Origin: Bacteroidales bacterium
GTDB lineage: Bacteria > Bacteroidota > Bacteroidia > Bacteroidales > F082
Reading direction: 5' to 3'
NCBI GenBank assembly: GCA_024400305.1
Contig: JAKSMX010000007.1
Coordinates: forward strand, 41,170 to 105,169
Length of the DNA stretch: 64,000 nt
The notes under the pieces were generated by a model, which saw only the letters and a program-made list of their open reading frames with translations, was not told the DNA's origin and made no database searches. The translations under genes were made by a program, and so were the position numbers. Shown here one piece after another: positions 25,146 through 32,956 of the stretch; the first letter of the stretch is position 1, and each line of letters opens with the position of its first letter.

Positions 25146-26492
25146 TCATTCTAAATACCTGACACCTTTATAATAATTCACGACTTTCGATTTTATGACG
25201 AAAGTGAAATACGCATGAAGCCGCGCCGCCTCCGATTCAAGGCGGTTGTTGCCCGATGCCTGAAGTTCGAGGACGGAGATGAGACCCTGCTCGTAGCGTT
25301 TCTGATTCAGTTTATACGCAACAGCCTGACTGTCAGCGCGTTTGTCGGCCTGAACGAAAGCCTTCAAAGCCGCGTCCCTGTCCTGAACGGCGAGTTCTAT
25401 TTCAACTTCGAGGTCCTTCGTTTTCTGTTCAAACTCATATTGTGCGATTTTCCAGTTGTTTTTCCTGATTCTCATATTCGTCTGTCGCGACAACCCATTG
25501 AAAATCGGGATGTTGAGATTCAGCTGGACGTATTCGCCTTGGCGGTCGGTCATCTGTTGCCAGAACGGGTCGGCATTGTAACCTTCCATGAAAGAATTGA
25601 TGTAACCCGTTGAATATCCGGCGTATGCGTAAAGCGACGGGGTCATCTGCCATTTCGAGGTCTTGAACCTCAGACGCGCCGCCTCGATATTGTTTTTCGC
25701 AATCATCATCGAAGGATGGTTCTCTTTCGCGAAAGCGTAAATATCCTCAACATTTTCAGCATTTGAACCTTCAATCAATTGAATATCAACGCTGTCATCA
25801 ACCATCAGCTCATCGCCCATCGGGAAATACATCTTCTGTTTCAGCACCGACAAGGCGTTGGCGCAGCTGTTCTGCATCATCACGAGATTATAATCTTTTT
25901 CAGCGACGAGAGCCTCTATCTCGGCGACATCGGCATAACTCTTAAGTCCTTGTTTCTCTTGGCTTTGCGTAAATTTCAGATTTTGATTCGCCTCATCGAG
26001 CTGCTGCTGCGCCAGCACGCTCATCTGCGAGTAGTAAATGACGTTGTAATAAGCCTGAATCACTTCAAGGCAAAGCTCATCTTCTATCTGCTGCTGTTCG
26101 GCGACACCTAACTCCTTGGCGTTCTTTGCGATACGGAAGTTATTCACCACGCTGAACCCGTCGAAGACCGTCCAGCCCGCCGAAAGCGAGTAGCTGTTGT
26201 TGAAAGTTGTATAATTTGAATATACATTCGTCTCCGGGTCGATGGAGCGACCGAAATTCGCCGATGCGCCGACACCGCCGCTCACCGACGGGAGGAAGCC
26301 CATGCCCGCAGCGAGTTTTTCATCTTTAAGTATCTGATTCTGTGCGGCTTTAATCTTGGTTCTCGGAGCGTTCTCCATTGCATAACGCATACAATCATTT
26401 AAAGAGAAAACCGAAGTTGTCTGGGCTTGAGACGTGCAGCAACACATCTCTGTAACAGCCAAAACAGCAATTATTGCAAAAAATCTCTTCAT
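25146..26492 (-). CDS. TolC-family outer membrane efflux protein
   Basis: 448 aa with a signal peptide (MKRFFAIIAVLAVTEMCCC, cut near SQAQ) and two OEP repeats rich in long helices: LNDCMRYAMENAPRTKIKAA at the start of the first, AYYNVIYYSQMSVLAQQQLD, and the second repeat from DIYAFAKENHPSM to LNLNIPIFNGLSRQTN. TolC-family trimers form the exit duct of tripartite pumps. It is the first gene of the exporter unit controlled from 26517-26534, with the adaptor and permease 3 downstream. Confidence 0.9.
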   Translation of the reverse strand: MKRFFAIIAVLAVTEMCCCTSQAQTTSVFSLNDCMRYAMENAPRTKIKAAQNQILKDEKLAAGMGFLPSVSGGVGASANFGRSIDPETNVYSNYTTFNNSYSLSAGWTVFDGFSVVNNFRIAKNAKELGVAEQQQIEDELCLEVIQAYYNVIYYSQMSVLAQQQLDEANQNLKFTQSQEKQGLKSYADVAEIEALVAEKDYNLVMMQNSCANALSVLKQKMYFPMGDELMVDDSVDIQLIEGSNAENVEDIYAFAKENHPSMMIAKNNIEAARLRFKTSKWQMTPSLYAYAGYSTGYINSFMEGYNADPFWQQMTDRQGEYVQLNLNIPIFNGLSRQTNMRIRKNNWKIAQYEFEQKTKDLEVEIELAVQDRDAALKAFVQADKRADSQAVAYKLNQKRYEQGLISVLELQASGNNRLESEAARLHAYFTFVIKSKVVNYYKGVRYLE

Positions 26493-26516
26493 TTTTCAAA
26501 AATTTGCGATATCGCT

Positions 26517-26534
26517 ATCAATCATCGTGCCAAA
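26517..26534 (-). promoter_or_regulatory. Sigma-54-type promoter for the TolC-adaptor-permease unit
   Basis: The minus strand reads TTTGGCACGATGATTGAT. The -24 TTGGCACG is exact and the -12 box is TTGA with its G at the correct distance. The predicted start is near 26507, 15 bases before the ATG. Confidence 0.78.
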
Positions 26535-26586
26535 GTATTTAAACCGATGATTGTCAAGTTTTTAAATAAAAACAAAATTCCGAGAG

Positions 26587-26625
26587 TGTCAAAAAATTGG
26601 ACAGCGGGTGTCAAGAAATTGGACA
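26587..26625 (-). promoter_or_regulatory. Twin 17-bp enhancer palindromes for the TolC unit
   Basis: TGTCAAAAAATTGGACA (26587-26603) and TGTCAAGAAATTGGACA (26609-26625) are 22 bp apart, with centres about 88 and 110 bp upstream of the predicted start. The left halves differ from the other two loci, while TTGGACA and the spacing are kept. Confidence 0.75.
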
Positions 26626-26712
26626 CAAAATGTTTCTTTGATCCATTTTGTTTGCAGATACAGTCACATCCGAATTACCAAACCGCTTGCATTTCAAGAA
26701 GACGGGGTGGTT

Positions 26713-27996
26713 TCAATTCTTCAAGCACCCTATCGGCACGACATAAACGCCATCTTGACGGCGGTAGGCGAAACGTCCGACGGCGATTAGAACCATCATG
26801 AACGACGGTGCTTTCATCTTTGCCGTGTCAATCTTTGCGGCGAGCGACTTCAGTGTTTTCGCACCGGATTCGATGGCAATGTCACCGCCAAGTTTTATCT
26901 CAACAATCCCATACATTCCGTTGCGTAGATGAACTACGGCATCGCATTCAAGACCGGTCTTGTCGCGATAATGAAAAACCTCGCCATCGCACGACTGGGC
27001 ATAAATCCTCAAGTCGCGAACCGCAAGCGTCTCAAAAAGAAGTCCGAAAGTCTCCAAATCGTTGACAAGGTCGTCCGGCCCGATGCCAAGTGCGGCTACG
27101 GCTATGCTCGGATCGACGAAATAGCGTGTGTCAGATGTGCGGATTGCTGTTTTTGAACGAAGGTTCGGATTCCAGGCAGGCATGTCTTCAACCACAAATA
27201 TCAGTCGCAATGCGTCAAGATACGATACAACTGTTTGCTTGTCCATGCCGCCGTCTTCGTTGCCATTGATGTCTTTCACAATTTCCTCAAGCGATGCCTG
27301 CGAGCCTTGCATCCTTGCATACGAACGCATGAGACGCTTGGCACGGTATGGACTGCGGTTCACTCCGTCGGCACGCTGTATGTCGGCGTTCACGACGATG
27401 TCGTAATAATCTCTGGCTTGGTCAAGGGCTATCTCTTCGTCCTCCATGATGGAGGCTTGCGGCCAACCGCCACGACATGTGAAAAATGCAATTTTGTTAA
27501 TGTCAACAAGGCATTCAGCAGCAATGGTATCAGGAGTATCAAACATGTCAAGCAGACTGATTTTCCCGTTGCTTTCGCCAGACTCCCACAGCGACATCGG
27601 GCGCATCAGCAGACGGCAAAAACGCCCTGCTCCAGTGTGCATGTTTCTGCTCGTATCCGCCGGAACAGAAGAACCGGTGAGAATAAACTGACCCATTCCG
27701 CTGCGATGGTCAACGACAAAACGAATCTGATCCCATAATTTCGGCGCAATCTGCCACTCATCAATCAGACGCGGCGCATCACCATTGAGAATCATGTCTG
27801 GATTTATGTCAACGTAATTGAGATACGCGTTCGTCAATTTCGGGTCTGACATATACACAACACTTTTCGCCTGTTGTTCGGCGGTTGAAGTCTTGCCGCA
27901 CCATTTCGCACCCTCAATCAAAACAGCACTTTTTCCTTTGAGTTTCCTTTGCAGCAGTGCATCAACAACTCTCGGCTTGTACTCCTCGCTTTCCAT
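26713..27996 (-). CDS. ATPase with DUF4143 C-terminal domain
   Basis: About 427 aa from ATG 27996 (MESEEYKPRVVDALLQRKLK); earlier in-frame ATGs exist, but a TTTGCA-like promoter tail lies between them, so the shorter start is preferred. Walker A is GAKWCGKTST. FILTGSSVPADTSRNMHTG is the sensor region. The C-terminal DUF4143 domain ends with a PD-(D/E)XK-like stretch (GLECDAVVHLRNGMYGIVEI, then KLGG). The family is very common in anaerobes, but its role is not settled. The gene is upstream of the TolC unit and ends in the enhancer-flanking region. Confidence 0.85.
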   Translation of the reverse strand: MESEEYKPRVVDALLQRKLKGKSAVLIEGAKWCGKTSTAEQQAKSVVYMSDPKLTNAYLNYVDINPDMILNGDAPRLIDEWQIAPKLWDQIRFVVDHRSGMGQFILTGSSVPADTSRNMHTGAGRFCRLLMRPMSLWESGESNGKISLLDMFDTPDTIAAECLVDINKIAFFTCRGGWPQASIMEDEEIALDQARDYYDIVVNADIQRADGVNRSPYRAKRLMRSYARMQGSQASLEEIVKDINGNEDGGMDKQTVVSYLDALRLIFVVEDMPAWNPNLRSKTAIRTSDTRYFVDPSIAVAALGIGPDDLVNDLETFGLLFETLAVRDLRIYAQSCDGEVFHYRDKTGLECDAVVHLRNGMYGIVEIKLGGDIAIESGAKTLKSLAAKIDTAKMKAPSFMMVLIAVGRFAYRRQDGVYVVPIGCLKN

Positions 27997-28066
27997 AATA
28001 AAATTTTTTGCTGCAAAATTACACATATTTTCAATATAATGCATTGTTAAAATCGAAAATACTTCA

Positions 28067-28135
28067 TTTGGCTAAAAATTTTTACTCTATTTGGCTAAAA
28101 ATTTTTACTCTATTTGGCTAAAAATTTTTACTCTG
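28067..28135. repeat. Three perfect 23-bp tandem repeats upstream of the DUF4143 ATPase
   Basis: The unit starts TTTGGCTAAAAATTTTTACT and repeats at 28067, 28090 and 28113, with only the last base changed in the third copy. A partial TTCGGCCAAAC follows. Each unit contains the palindrome AAAAATTTTT. The array lies about 70-140 bp before the ATPase start, so it could bind a regulator; it has no spacers, so it is not a CRISPR array. Confidence 0.85.
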
Positions 28136-28422
28136 TTCGGCCAAACGTAACGTCTCACTTTCTTTTTGTCTTCATAAACAGAACGTTCATTACATTAATC
28201 ATTATCATTTGATGATTATCAAAGTGATAATTATTTTATGACAAAAAACAGAGAATTGAGTCGGCTTGAACTCATCAACAAAGGGTGTGTTGAAGTAGAT
28301 TGACGACGCATAAGAAAGACCTTCTCGACTCACCGACATTTCAAAGGTATGTTTTCATCCTCCATCTGTGGCACTGCCTGAAATTTTTAAAAAAAATTCT
28401 TGCATTTTTATTTTTTCATTTC

Positions 28423-28430
28423 TACATTTG
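28423..28430 (+). promoter_or_regulatory. Bacteroidetes promoter for the dehydrogenase fusion gene
   Basis: TACATTTG fits TAnnTTTG. CTTG at 28399-28402 is 20 bases upstream, near the -33 position. The start codon is 58 bases downstream of the -7 element. Confidence 0.55.
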
Positions 28431-28488
28431 CAAAAATTTTTATCGGAAAAATTGAAAATAATTACATGCAATTAAACCTTTAAACTTT

Positions 28489-31400
28489 ATGTATAAAATC
28501 ACCACACACCCCATCCTCGACATCGCCGAGAGCGAGAGCGTCGAGTTCACTTTCAACGGGAAGACAGTCAGTGGCCGTAAGGGCTACACCATCGCAGCCG
28601 CCTTGCATCAGGCGGGATTTCCAATACACAGCCACAGCATCGACGGCCGCGTGCGCTCGCTTGAGTGCGGCATCGGCAAATGCGGCGCCTGCGAGATGCT
28701 CGTTGACGGCAAGATACGCCGAATCTGCGTCACACTTGTTGACGGCGTGAAAGAGGTCCGCGAGATCCCGAAGGACCACCAGCCGGAGACGAGCGATAAC
28801 CCGCAGACCGAAGTGAAGATCTACAAGACCACCGTCGCCATCATCGGCGCCGGCCCGGCCGGTCTCGCCTGCCGCGAGCAACTCAACAAACTCGGCATCC
28901 CGAACATCGTCATCGACAACAACTCCAAGATCGGCGGACAGTTCAACATGCAGACCCACCAGTTCTTCTTCTTCGAGAAAGAAAAGAAATTCGGCGGGAT
29001 GCGCGGCTTCGACATCGCCAAGACGCTCGCCGGCGACAACCACGAAGGCATACTGCTCAACAACATGGTGTGGGACATCCTCGAAGGACGGCGTGTGGGT
29101 ATCAAGAATATTGTCACTCAAGAGATTGCATACGTTGACGCGGAACATATCGTGGTGGCGACAGGTGCGCTGCCGTTCATGCCGACATTTGAAAACGACG
29201 ACCTCCCCGGGGTCTATACCGCCGCCGTCTTCCAGAAGATGATGAACCAGGAACACACTCTCCTCGGCAAGAAAGTCCTGACTGTCGGCGCGGGCAACAT
29301 CGGCTACCTCACATCATATCAGGGGATGCAGGCCGGAGCGCACATCAAGGCGATCATCGAAGGCATGGACCATGAGGGCGGATTCCCGGTGCAGGCCAAC
29401 CGCGTGCGTCGTCTCGGCATCCCGATCATGACATCACACGTGCTGCTGAAAGCCATCCCGAACGAAGACCACACAGGCATCGTCGGAGCCGTCATCGCCG
29501 AATGCAAGAACTTCAAGCCGATTCCGGGAACGGAAAAGGTAATCGACGACATCGACATCATTAATATATGTACAGGCCTCATCCCCGACAACAGGATGCT
29601 GACCAAGGCGAAGAACGTGTTCGGCCTGAACTCCTACGGTGTCGGCGACGCGGTGCGCATCGGCGAAGGCACAAGCGCGGTGCTGCGAGGACGTCAGGCG
29701 GCATTTGAGATCGCGATGAACATGTCGGTGCGTTTCAACTACGACGAATATCTCGATGTCTCCAAGCAATACGTTGAGTCACAGCAACATCCGGTCAGGG
29801 TCATCGAAGAGCCGCGCAAGCCGTCGGCGGAACGCATGACAGCGAAGCCGTTCGTCATGGCCGACTGCCTCTACGGTTTCGCCTGCAACCCGTGCTCGTT
29901 CTCCTGCCCGCAGGGCGCGATAACGAAGATCAGCACCTCGCTGACACCCGTCATCGACTACGACAAGTGCATCGGCTGCATGCAATGCGTCAACCACTGC
30001 CCCGGCCTTGCCATCTTCGGCTACGACCTCAAGAAAAACACGCTGTTCCTCCCTGTCGAATACGACGTTCCGGAAGGCGCAGATGTCTATCTCGTCGATG
30101 ACAACGGAAAGAAAGTCGGCGAAGGTGTCGTGGAGAAGATTCTGAAGAAGGACAACAAGACCAACGTGGCTCGTGTGAAAGCCGAAAACATTGAAGGCGA
30201 AGTACTTACCAACGCACGTGGTTTCATCATAAAAGAGAAATATCCGGAGCCGATAGAGTTCAAGCCGGCGGAAGAGGTGGAGACGGAGACATACGTCTGC
30301 CACTGCGAAGACGTGAAGCTGGAAGATTTGCTTGAGGCCATCGGCAACCGCAAGTTCATCTCCGTTGACGAGCTGAAGCACATCACGCGTCTCGGCATGG
30401 GGCCGTGCCGCGGCCGTCGTTGCATCGCCCGCGCGAAACAGATACTCCGCGGCCACGGCATCGAGGTGACAGGCGACAGCACGCCACGCGCCCCGATGGC
30501 GGCGGCGGTGACACTCGGCGACATCTACAACGGGAAGACCAAGGAGGTGTTCGTGTTCCCCGAAAACAACAACGTAAAGAAGGAAGAGGTGCGCGTCCTC
30601 GTGGCGGGCGGCGGCATGGCAGGCTCGGCACTGTTCAGATATTTTGCCGAAGCGAAGATGAACCCGGTCCTCGTCAACTTCGAGCGCGGCTCCACATGGC
30701 GCTGCATCGGCGGCGGACGCCCGGCGTTCTCCAACCCCGACATCTCCGACATCGCCAACCACAACCTCGAGATCTTCAAGGAGAACCAAACGAGACACAA
30801 CATCGGGCTGAAGATGACACGTTACGTCAACCTCGTCCACGATGAAGCGACATACAAGGCCCTCGACGCCTCACGCGCATGGTCAGATGCTTACATGATC
30901 GAGAAGAAAGACTTCCAGAAGGAGATCTCCCCGCTCTGGAACATGAACAACAACGCCTATTCGCACGCCTTGATCTCCAACGACTGCTGGCAGGCGATAC
31001 CGGGTAAGACCATCGACTACGTGCGCGGCATCGCCCGCAGCCTCGGCGGTCGCCTCATGGAAGACTGCGAACTCCTTGAAGTCCACAAGAGCGGCGACAA
31101 ATACGTGGCGTTGGTCAGGACGCACGAGAAACAATACGTCGAGTTCACCTGCGAGCACTTCGTCAACGCGATGGGGCCGGGAGCGGAGAAGTTCACCGAC
31201 ATGCTCGGCATCGACACGCGCCTCTACCCCGTCAAGCACCAGGCGTTCATCACGCGCCGCATCGCCAACCTCGGTGTCAAGGGCGACTCATTGGACATGA
31301 TCATCGACCGCCGTCACTACAAAGGATTCAGTGCGGTGTATGGACAACAGTTCGCGCACACCGGACAGATCATCGGCTGCGCCTCGCCCGACTGCGACGC

Positions 31401-31713
31401 CTACGAAGCCAACAAGAACCTGAAATTCAACAGCAAGGAGTTCCTGCAGGTGGTGAGCGAGATGTTCGCCGACTGGATCCCGAACCTCGCGAGCGTCGGA
31501 TTCCACGCTTGCTGGGCCGGCTACTACACCGAGCCGCGTTACATCGTTGACCCGGAGGTCGGCCTGCTCGTCGGACTGCGCGGCCACGGCTTCATGCTCA
31601 GCCAGTACCTCGCGAAGATCTATGTCGATAAATATCTCGGAAAGCCGGTGCCGGGTTACATGGAAGACCTGAAACTCAGCGGCAACGGCTTGAGCGAGAA
31701 CGCATTCAAGTAG
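28489..31713 (+). CDS. Fused alpha/beta iron-sulfur flavoprotein dehydrogenase (opine/hydroxyproline/sarcosine type)
   Basis: 1,074 aa. Domains in order: a [2Fe-2S] domain with Cys60, 65, 68 and 80; a pyridine-nucleotide-disulfide-type FAD domain with GAGPAG (120-125) and a second GAGNIG (267-272); a two-cluster ferredoxin segment (Cys466, 469, 473 and Cys494, 497, 500, 504); a BFD-like [2Fe-2S] segment with Cys604, 606, 640 and 645; then a DAO-type FAD domain from GGGMAG (707-712) to the end. Separate alpha and beta subunits with these parts form proline, hydroxyproline, opine and HCN-synthase-type dehydrogenases; here they are fused. It should oxidise an amino acid or amine and pass electrons on. 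The substrate cannot be told. The codons are GC-richer than in its neighbours, which may mean high expression. Confidence 0.82.
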   Translation: MYKITTHPILDIAESESVEFTFNGKTVSGRKGYTIAAALHQAGFPIHSHSIDGRVRSLECGIGKCGACEMLVDGKIRRICVTLVDGVKEVREIPKDHQPETSDNPQTEVKIYKTTVAIIGAGPAGLACREQLNKLGIPNIVIDNNSKIGGQFNMQTHQFFFFEKEKKFGGMRGFDIAKTLAGDNHEGILLNNMVWDILEGRRVGIKNIVTQEIAYVDAEHIVVATGALPFMPTFENDDLPGVYTAAVFQKMMNQEHTLLGKKVLTVGAGNIGYLTSYQGMQAGAHIKAIIEGMDHEGGFPVQANRVRRLGIPIMTSHVLLKAIPNEDHTGIVGAVIAECKNFKPIPGTEKVIDDIDIINICTGLIPDNRMLTKAKNVFGLNSYGVGDAVRIGEGTSAVLRGRQAAFEIAMNMSVRFNYDEYLDVSKQYVESQQHPVRVIEEPRKPSAERMTAKPFVMADCLYGFACNPCSFSCPQGAITKISTSLTPVIDYDKCIGCMQCVNHCPGLAIFGYDLKKNTLFLPVEYDVPEGADVYLVDDNGKKVGEGVVEKILKKDNKTNVARVKAENIEGEVLTNARGFIIKEKYPEPIEFKPAEEVETETYVCHCEDVKLEDLLEAIGNRKFISVDELKHITRLGMGPCRGRRCIARAKQILRGHGIEVTGDSTPRAPMAAAVTLGDIYNGKTKEVFVFPENNNVKKEEVRVLVAGGGMAGSALFRYFAEAKMNPVLVNFERGSTWRCIGGGRPAFSNPDISDIANHNLEIFKENQTRHNIGLKMTRYVNLVHDEATYKALDASRAWSDAYMIEKKDFQKEISPLWNMNNNAYSHALISNDCWQAIPGKTIDYVRGIARSLGGRLMEDCELLEVHKSGDKYVALVRTHEKQYVEFTCEHFVNAMGPGAEKFTDMLGIDTRLYPVKHQAFITRRIANLGVKGDSLDMIIDRRHYKGFSAVYGQQFAHTGQIIGCASPDCDAYEANKNLKFNSKEFLQVVSEMFADWIPNLASVGFHACWAGYYTEPRYIVDPEVGLLVGLRGHGFMLSQYLAKIYVDKYLGKPVPGYMEDLKLSGNGLSENAFK

Positions 31714-31746
31714 GATTTGTCTCGCGGATTTCGCAGACGAAACGCG

Positions 31747-31775
31747 GAAACAGCAGGGAAAATCTCTGCTGTTTC
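31747..31775 (+). terminator. Hairpin after the dehydrogenase gene
   Basis: GAAACAGCAG (31747-31756) and CTGCTGTTTC (31766-31775) form a 10-bp stem with a 9-base loop. No T run follows, so termination is likely but not certain. Confidence 0.55.
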
Positions 31776-31821
31776 TGCATGATGAAATGAAATATATAGA
31801 ACCTGCATTGAATAAATAATT

Positions 31822-32847
31822 ATGAGAAAATTGAAAATTGAGAAAACAAAAGATAGTTCTTCTGTAGAACGTTATTTGCAGGAATTAGAGAAAGCATCCA
31901 AGATGGGGGAAAAAGGATTCAGGTTTTTGATGTATGAACACTTGAAACGTGTGTTTCAGACTGGTGATTCCAATTATGTTTCAGACAAGCAAAAGCTGAT
32001 GTATCCAAAAATAGTGGAAGCCATTGAAAATCACAGGAAAACCCGAAAGTTTGAGTATCATCGCTTTTTCGAGGCCGGACATGTGGCCAGTTCGCAGGCC
32101 GCCTGTTTCAACTTGTTTTTGCCTATCATGATTTCAGACCACGCAGCTGAAGTCCTTGCATGTGTCAAACCTGACATGAAAAAGATTGACGATTCTCGCC
32201 TGGACCATGGATTTTGCTTTGAGTACTGGAGAGAGGAACCGCTTTATGCCGAAAGTTCCGACAAGGGATTGCTTAATGATCATTCAAAGATATATGGAAC
32301 GGATGCGGATTTTGCTGTCAGTTATATTGATGAGGATGGGGAAAAATGTCTCTGGCTTATCGAGCATAAACTTACTGAAACAGAGTTCACCCGCTGCAAT
32401 GTCTATCATAATTCAAAGCATTCGGAGGAGCGTGCCGTCTGTGACGGACTGACATTTTCAGAGCTGATAAATGAACCCGATAAATGTTATTACACTTGGA
32501 AAAGGCATTTCGCATATTGGAGTCACACCACCAATGAACTGTTCCCCAATATCAATGCCGACAAGAAAGGATGTCCGTTTAAAGATGGTATGTGTCAGCT
32601 GTGGCGCAATGTCCTTCTTGCTGAAGAGGCACGGAAAGCGTATGGTTATGACAAGGTGTTCTTCTCTGTGGCCAAGCCGGAAGGCAATACTCTCCTCAAT
32701 GACTCCATTGACAGGTTTTCAGAGATTGTGAAGCCTGATGTGTTTTCTGTTTTTAATCCAAGAGAATTGTTTCGCGCCGCCAATGCTTTCGACGACGAGC
32801 TGCTTCATGACTGGCGCAAGTGGTATGCCAAGGTCTATTTGATATGA
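31822..32847 (+). CDS. Putative PD-(D/E)XK restriction-type nuclease (PGN_0703-like)
   Basis: 341 aa. The likely catalytic core is GTDADFAVSYIDED ... CLWLIEHKLTE (about 154-181), in which the Asp and the E-x-K fit PD-(D/E)XK nucleases. The sequence also has four Cys and several His residues near CPFKDGMCQ. It resembles the PGN_0703 group of putative restriction endonucleases of Bacteroidetes. No methyltransferase is adjacent, so it is not a classic restriction-modification pair. It is more AT-rich than the dehydrogenase upstream, consistent with separate acquisition. The assignment is by recall of motifs and is moderate. Confidence 0.6.
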   Translation: MRKLKIEKTKDSSSVERYLQELEKASKMGEKGFRFLMYEHLKRVFQTGDSNYVSDKQKLMYPKIVEAIENHRKTRKFEYHRFFEAGHVASSQAACFNLFLPIMISDHAAEVLACVKPDMKKIDDSRLDHGFCFEYWREEPLYAESSDKGLLNDHSKIYGTDADFAVSYIDEDGEKCLWLIEHKLTETEFTRCNVYHNSKHSEERAVCDGLTFSELINEPDKCYYTWKRHFAYWSHTTNELFPNINADKKGCPFKDGMCQLWRNVLLAEEARKAYGYDKVFFSVAKPEGNTLLNDSIDRFSEIVKPDVFSVFNPRELFRAANAFDDELLHDWRKWYAKVYLI

Positions 32848-32881
32848 CATAAAACAAACCAACCACGTTTTTTTCTATCGG

Positions 32882-32948
32882 TGTCCGATAAAACTTTTTT
32901 AAAGACGAAAACCAAGGGCCGATTTCCGTTTTCAGTTTTTATCGGACA
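32882..32948. terminator. Nested inverted repeat between convergent genes
   Basis: TGTCCGATAAAACT (32882-32895) pairs with AGTTTTTATCGGACA (32934-32948) with one bulged base. Inside, GAAAAC pairs with GTTTTC. It lies between the convergent nuclease and ATPase genes and probably stops transcription from both sides. The TGTCC/GGACA ends look like half of the exporter palindrome, but the spacing is different. Confidence 0.65.
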
Positions 32949-32956
32949 GCAATAGT

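Larger units (their letters stand above)
28045..28488. other. Gene-free region between divergent genes
   Basis: It holds the 23-bp tandem repeats at 28067-28135, an imperfect palindrome around 28200-28232 (ATTATCA, TTTGAT, ATCAAA, TGATAAT), a 21-codon frame at 28238-28303 (MTKNRELSRLELINKGCVEV) that looks like the first residues of an insertion-sequence transposase helix-turn-helix, and the promoter for the dehydrogenase. The transposase link is weak. Confidence 0.45.

Noticed and set aside
26427-26801. 124-codon plus-strand frame
   Set aside because: It covers the sigma-54 promoter and enhancer sites of the TolC unit and has no domain.
28067-28135. Tandem repeat as a CRISPR array
   Set aside because: There are no spacers between units, and no cas gene is in the window; the same holds for 38826-38900.
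29779-30840. 353-codon minus-strand frame
   Set aside because: Antisense to the dehydrogenase fusion; the GC-rich third positions make long shadows.
32882-32948. A fourth copy of the exporter enhancer site (TGTCC ... GGACA)
   Set aside because: The two halves are 52 bases apart and part of a long stem between convergent genes, so it is a terminator-like structure.
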